7,763 nt of DNA from positions 5,963 to 13,725 of the forward strand of contig DHEG01000007.1 of the NCBI GenBank assembly GCA_002399765.1. The letters run 5' to 3'. The stretch's first letter is position 1; the number at the start of each line of letters is the position of its first letter. The notes under the pieces are model-generated. The model made no database searches. It saw only the letters and a list, made by a program, of their open reading frames with translations, and was not told the origin of the DNA. Source of the stretch: Caryophanales bacterium UBA4856 (GTDB taxonomy: Bacteria > Bacillota_I > Bacilli_A > RFN20 > CAG-288). The position numbers were made by a program, and so were the translations under genes. Below are positions 5,138-7,763 of the stretch, piece after piece.

Positions 5138-5541
5138 ACGTAGTGCTCGATACCAATGTCGTGATGTCGGGCCTTTTCTTTGGAGGGACACCATTAAAGG
5201 CGTTGGAGATAGTGTTGTTTGGAAGGGCAAAGGGGTTCGCATCCCCCAGCATCATAAGCGAATACTTCGAAGTTTTCGCAAGGTTCTCTTCTTTTGGAAA
5301 GAAGGCAAAGAAGAAACCGCCAATCTATGCGCTTAGCCTTTTCGTGGATTCTCTAACAATCGTTGAAGATACCCATTCCGTCAAAGCGTGCAGGGATCCA
5401 GACGACGACAAATACTTGGATTGCGCCGTAAACAGCAAGGCAAATTTCATCGTAAGCGGAGACAAAGATTTATTGGTCCTGCGAAAATACAGAGGCATCA
5501 AAATAGTAAACGCAAGAACTTTTTGTGAGGATATCGACTGA
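5134..5541 (+). CDS. PIN-domain RNase toxin (VapC-like, COG1569-type)
   Basis: A 135-aa protein, the normal length for this family. It starts at ATG 5134 within the antitoxin stop; a weak AAGGAA lies about 12 bases upstream. The PIN-fold acidic residues are in place: Asp6 in VVLDTNVVMSG, Glu43 in SIISEYFEVF, the cluster CRDPDDDKYLDCA (Asp88-Asp96), and SGDKDLL (Asp110, Asp112). These coordinate Mg2+/Mn2+ for RNA cleavage in the family, so the catalytic site looks complete. The target RNA cannot be read from sequence. It should be held inactive by the AbrB-type protein encoded just upstream. The pair lies between imperfect direct repeats, and a decayed paralogue of its C-terminus lies at 2410-2535, so this toxin family has been duplicated or moved locally. 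Confidence 0.94.
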   Translation: MNVVLDTNVVMSGLFFGGTPLKALEIVLFGRAKGFASPSIISEYFEVFARFSSFGKKAKKKPPIYALSLFVDSLTIVEDTHSVKACRDPDDDKYLDCAVNSKANFIVSGDKDLLVLRKYRGIKIVNARTFCEDID

Positions 5542-5695
5542 TAGGCGACAATTATTTATTAGGCTTTTTCGGAACCCTTTGTTCATCCTATTCTAGAGAA
5601 GAGATATATGGGAATTTGGTCTTTTAAAAGATAAAAACTTAACAAAACTCATGTCTCGGGAAAACTAACCTTCATTAGAACCGAACTTGGAAATT
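5542..5695. other. toxin-antitoxin 3' flank, no gene seen
   Basis: AT-rich spacer. Its first part is related to the sequence following the toxin remnant at 2536-2612. It contains TCTTTTAAAAGA, a 12-bp palindrome without a loop, at about 5618-5630. I see no convincing terminator for the toxin-antitoxin operon in the + direction, and no open frame worth calling. Confidence 0.5.
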
Positions 5696-5769
5696 ATTTG
5701 TATATCTTTTTTGTATACCAAGAAGAAAAGGTTGGCTTTTTGAGCCAACTTTTCCATGTATGGTGCACC
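5696..5769. repeat. repeat copy C, right of the toxin-antitoxin pair
   Basis: It has the same order as copy B: decayed ATTTGTA sites, a purine-rich run (AAGAAGAAAAG), a hairpin (GTTGGCT/AGCCAAC), TTTCCATG, and TGGTGCACC at 5761-5769. It is the same orientation as copy B, with roughly three quarters of positions identical by eye and a few single-base gaps. Similarity stops after TGGTGCACC, where copy B continues into CGATGGG. The two copies start 1020 bases apart and enclose the whole toxin-antitoxin operon. Confidence 0.68.
5727..5753 (-). terminator. intrinsic terminator of the GLUG-protein gene, inside repeat copy C
   Basis: The stem GTTGGCT (5731-5737) and AGCCAAC (5743-5749) has a 5-base loop, extended by A-T pairs on both sides. 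On the minus strand it is followed by CTTTTCTTCTT. It lies about 80 bases after the stop of the minus-strand gene at 5834, so it serves as that gene's terminator while also being part of the repeat. Confidence 0.65.
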
Positions 5770-5833
5770 TTATGAGAAAACTAATATGTTTTTTACTTTT
5801 GCTTAAAAAATACAACTTTTTAATTGCGATTTG

Positions 5834-7597
5834 TTAGTTACTTGGTATTTCAGGCATGTCTTTCAGCTTAGGAAAACTTCCATTTACCAAATCGATGTTG
5901 TCAATATCCCAAATTGATGTGTCATAATCCATATTATTTTCGAACCACTGCTTCGTTAATTTCGAAAGATCTTCAATCTTTTCGCCCTTACCAGATGCGT
6001 CTAATAATCCTTCCTCAAAATATAAGTTGGAATAATCAAAATCAATAAAACTTTCCGCAAAAGCATTTACCTCATGGTCTGTTGATTTGGCATTGTTCAA
6101 GGACAAGGCGTTACTTAAAGTAAAGTAATCGTAATTTCCAAGAATGCCAGAAGAAGTCTCATCAGGTTCTTCTCCATTATCTAATTCGTCTTCATTACCT
6201 TCAGGACCTTTTATGAATGCACCAGCATTGAATACTCTTTTAATTGTAATAGTTGGAGATTTATAGATTTGTCCCCCTAGAATCCATGAGAATACGCCAT
6301 GTAGTTCACCCGTATTGTAACAATCTTCTATCGTAAAATGGTCGTCGCCATACACATTTTGACTCCCAACAATTCCGCCGCCTGAGTATGTAAGTGTTCC
6401 AGAATTAAAAGAATTATAGATTTCAGCTAGATATCCTACCTGTCCAGTTATTCCACCCGACGTTTGACCACTTATTGATCCAGTATTAAAACAATTTTTA
6501 ACGATACTATTGCTATATCCAAAAATTCCACCACAAACATACCCACTTAAAATGTTCCCTGTGTTAAATGAATGATCTATATTCATCTCACCATACCCAA
6601 CCAAACCACCAATTAATAAATTGAATTCGGTATCTGTAGTTGATTCTGATAAATCGCCTAGATTGCCGCAATAAGAAATCACATCCGTAGTAGACGGTCT
6701 AGCACCAATTAATCCACCTATTCCGCTGTATTCCAAGTAACCATCAGCATCACAAGCCACTATAATGTTTCCATAATTGTAACTTCTACTTATTGAAATT
6801 GTTACGCCGTAAGAAGTAAGCCCAATTAGCCCCCCAAATCCAGACGAATCACTATATTCGAAAGTCCTTATAGTTCCTTCAATGGAACTATAATTTTTAG
6901 AATCGTTAATTATCGTTTGAGGCATATCTCCAAATTCAGTTTCCGCAGTTTCACCAATAAAACCACCTACTGCCTCGAATATTTTGTCAGTATTTTCCAT
7001 TGAAATGCTGGAAATTGAATTATAAATTTCTCCGCTGCCTATACCTAGGAAACCGCCAATTATTTGTTCTCCGGGACCTCGTTTGGTAGCATTTAGAGTT
7101 GAATGCTTTACAGTTACAGAGTCAAAAGTTGCGGTACCTTCTCCAACAATTATTGCTGCGGAGGAGATTTCGTTAACTACAGTGGTCTCAAAATCAATAT
7201 CAACATTTTCAAAAATAACATTTTTAAATTCCGCATTACCTGTCGTCGCAAAAAAACCACAAGTTTTGTGGTACGCGCTTATTTTAAAGTTATTAATCGA
7301 ATGCCCATTTCCATCAATAATTCCAGTAAAAGGGGTTTCTTGGCAAAGAGGGACCCATTCCTTTGCCGACAAATTTATATCGTTGTCTAAAACGAATTGG
7401 CCATCCGGATTGGTTTCTAGTTTCGATAGGTCGGACGTTGTTTTTAAATGTATCTGTTGGGATGTGGAAGTGGAATTAGTGTCTTCATTATCTTGTACTT
7501 CATTAGTTGAGTCATAATTTGTTGATTGATAATCATTATAATTGCCTGTTTCAGCTGACTTGATAGTGCAGGACATCAATGTAACTGAACTCAGCAA
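5834..7597 (-). CDS. GLUG-repeat surface protein, probable lipoprotein with a disrupted start
   Basis: The frame has 587 codons from a TTG at 7597, which has no ribosome-binding site, to TAA at 5834. It begins inside a lipoprotein signal: the h-region is followed by lipobox LMSC, with Cys10 the predicted lipidated residue. A Ser/Thr/Asn/Asp linker (about 11-48) follows, then the IHLKTTSDLSKL...FVLDNDINL...W.P...FTGIIDGNGHSINNF block (about 50-105) typical of the start of GLUG proteins. GLUG-type glycine motifs occur at about 181, 211, 255, 294, 330, 356, 381, 407 and 484 (GGFLG, GGFIG, GGLIG twice, GGLVG, GGIFG, GGITG, GGIVG, SGILG), with Asn/Gly-rich turns such as SFNTGNI between them, predicting a right-handed beta-helix. 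The end (W-x-x-D near 563, GSFPKLK at 573-579) matches the family's usual close. The likely role is cell-surface binding or adhesion; the ligand is unknown. The natural start appears to be ATG 7636, blocked by an in-frame TAA (see next entry). Confidence 0.85.
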   Translation of the reverse strand: MLSSVTLMSCTIKSAETGNYNDYQSTNYDSTNEVQDNEDTNSTSTSQQIHLKTTSDLSKLETNPDGQFVLDNDINLSAKEWVPLCQETPFTGIIDGNGHSINNFKISAYHKTCGFFATTGNAEFKNVIFENVDIDFETTVVNEISSAAIIVGEGTATFDSVTVKHSTLNATKRGPGEQIIGGFLGIGSGEIYNSISSISMENTDKIFEAVGGFIGETAETEFGDMPQTIINDSKNYSSIEGTIRTFEYSDSSGFGGLIGLTSYGVTISISRSYNYGNIIVACDADGYLEYSGIGGLIGARPSTTDVISYCGNLGDLSESTTDTEFNLLIGGLVGYGEMNIDHSFNTGNILSGYVCGGIFGYSNSIVKNCFNTGSISGQTSGGITGQVGYLAEIYNSFNSGTLTYSGGGIVGSQNVYGDDHFTIEDCYNTGELHGVFSWILGGQIYKSPTITIKRVFNAGAFIKGPEGNEDELDNGEEPDETSSGILGNYDYFTLSNALSLNNAKSTDHEVNAFAESFIDFDYSNLYFEEGLLDASGKGEKIEDLSKLTKQWFENNMDYDTSIWDIDNIDLVNGSFPKLKDMPEIPSN

Positions 7598-7636
7598 AAA
7601 AACATAAACGACTTACTTCTTTCCCGAAATACTCAT
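7598..7636 (-). other. likely original start of the GLUG gene, interrupted by TAA
   Basis: On the minus strand, AAAGGGG followed 8-9 bases later by ATG 7636-7634 makes a strong initiation site in the same frame as the GLUG gene. It reads MSISGKK, then TAA (7615-7613), then VVYVFLLSSVTLMSC. Without the TAA this is a textbook lipoprotein signal: basic n-region, hydrophobic core and lipobox. A second ATG at 7605 is out of frame by one base and is followed by a run of seven T; one added T would give MFFLLSSVTLMSC. The gene may be silenced by a nonsense mutation, expressed weakly from TTG 7597, or dependent on T-tract slippage. Confidence 0.6.
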
Positions 7637-7662
7637 TAAAAGAGTCCCCTTTTTTCCATTTT

Positions 7663-7690
7663 ATAATATTCCTTTGCTTTGTTTAATCAA
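7663..7690 (-). promoter_or_regulatory. candidate promoter of the GLUG gene
   Basis: Reading leftwards, TTGATT (7690-7685) and TATTAT (7668-7663) are 16 bases apart and lie about 27 bases before the ATG at 7636. The -10 region overlaps TATAAAAT, so the exact hexamer is uncertain. Its position just ahead of the Shine-Dalgarno supports 7636 as the original start. The remaining 73 bases to the window edge show nothing I can name. Confidence 0.45.
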
Positions 7691-7763
7691 AGTTCAAAGG
7701 TTAACATTAACAACACATATTTGTCACTTAAAAAATGGCATTCCCCAGGAAAACGTCCTTTCA

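Noticed and set aside
4871..5541. Use of TGA as tryptophan (Mollicutes code)
   Set aside because: The antitoxin TGA overlaps the toxin ATG in the classic ATGA pattern, the toxin ends TGA-TAG at the family's normal length, and Trp is encoded by TGG throughout the long genes.
7083..7517. 144- and 95-codon + strand frames opposite the GLUG gene
   Set aside because: They are antisense shadows of a repetitive Ser/Thr/Asn-rich gene; the minus-strand frame has clear family motifs.

Overview
The window reads like a chromosomal segment of a low-to-moderate GC Gram-positive bacterium, most likely Bacillota of the Bacilli/Erysipelotrichia type. This rests on the TM287/288-like heterodimeric ABC exporter with a long linker insert (GMWAWKHP... 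DVDFGY), Shine-Dalgarno starts, Bacillota-style intrinsic terminators, and a surface lipoprotein with a Gram-positive-type lipobox. Stop codons fit the standard bacterial code: TGA ends both toxin-antitoxin genes, and the antitoxin TGA overlaps the next ATG. Genus-level placement is not possible from the sequence alone.

Layout. Positions 1-2084 hold the end of one ABC exporter subunit and a complete second subunit on the + strand. They are translationally coupled, carry complementary degenerate motifs, and end at an intrinsic terminator near 2113-2149. From about 2150 the sequence changes character to an AT-richer mosaic of gene debris. This includes a minus-strand tail of a DNA-3-methyladenine glycosylase (2166-2336), a hairpin-bearing repeat (copy A, 2341-2409), and a decayed C-terminus of a PIN-domain toxin (2410-2535). 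The stretch 2536-2870 has only one doubtful short frame.

Positions 2871-4372 hold a tightly packed three-gene minus-strand unit: an exported protein with a Ser/Asn-rich linker and hydrophobic C-terminus (276 aa), a previously uncalled 48-aa one-TM peptide, and a 180-aa protein with four predicted TM helices. I recognise none of the three. Their coupling suggests one envelope-associated system, and this is the best candidate here for something undescribed.

Positions 4373-4870 contain another broken + strand gene tail and repeat copy B. A complete type II toxin-antitoxin pair follows at 4871-5541 (AbrB-type antitoxin, then PIN-family RNase toxin), with a candidate promoter and operator palindrome. 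A related repeat (copy C, 5696-5769) lies on its far side, so the pair sits between imperfect direct repeats about 1 kb apart. Copy A plus the toxin remnant at 2341-2535 looks like a deleted paralogue of this same cassette.

The window ends with a long minus-strand gene (5834-7597) for a GLUG-repeat surface protein. Its best-supported start (ATG at 7636, with a Shine-Dalgarno and promoter) is separated from the body of the gene by an in-frame TAA inside the lipoprotein signal peptide, so it may be a silenced or switchable surface gene. Overall this is a genomic plasticity zone behind an ABC exporter operon. All motif and repeat comparisons were made by eye.
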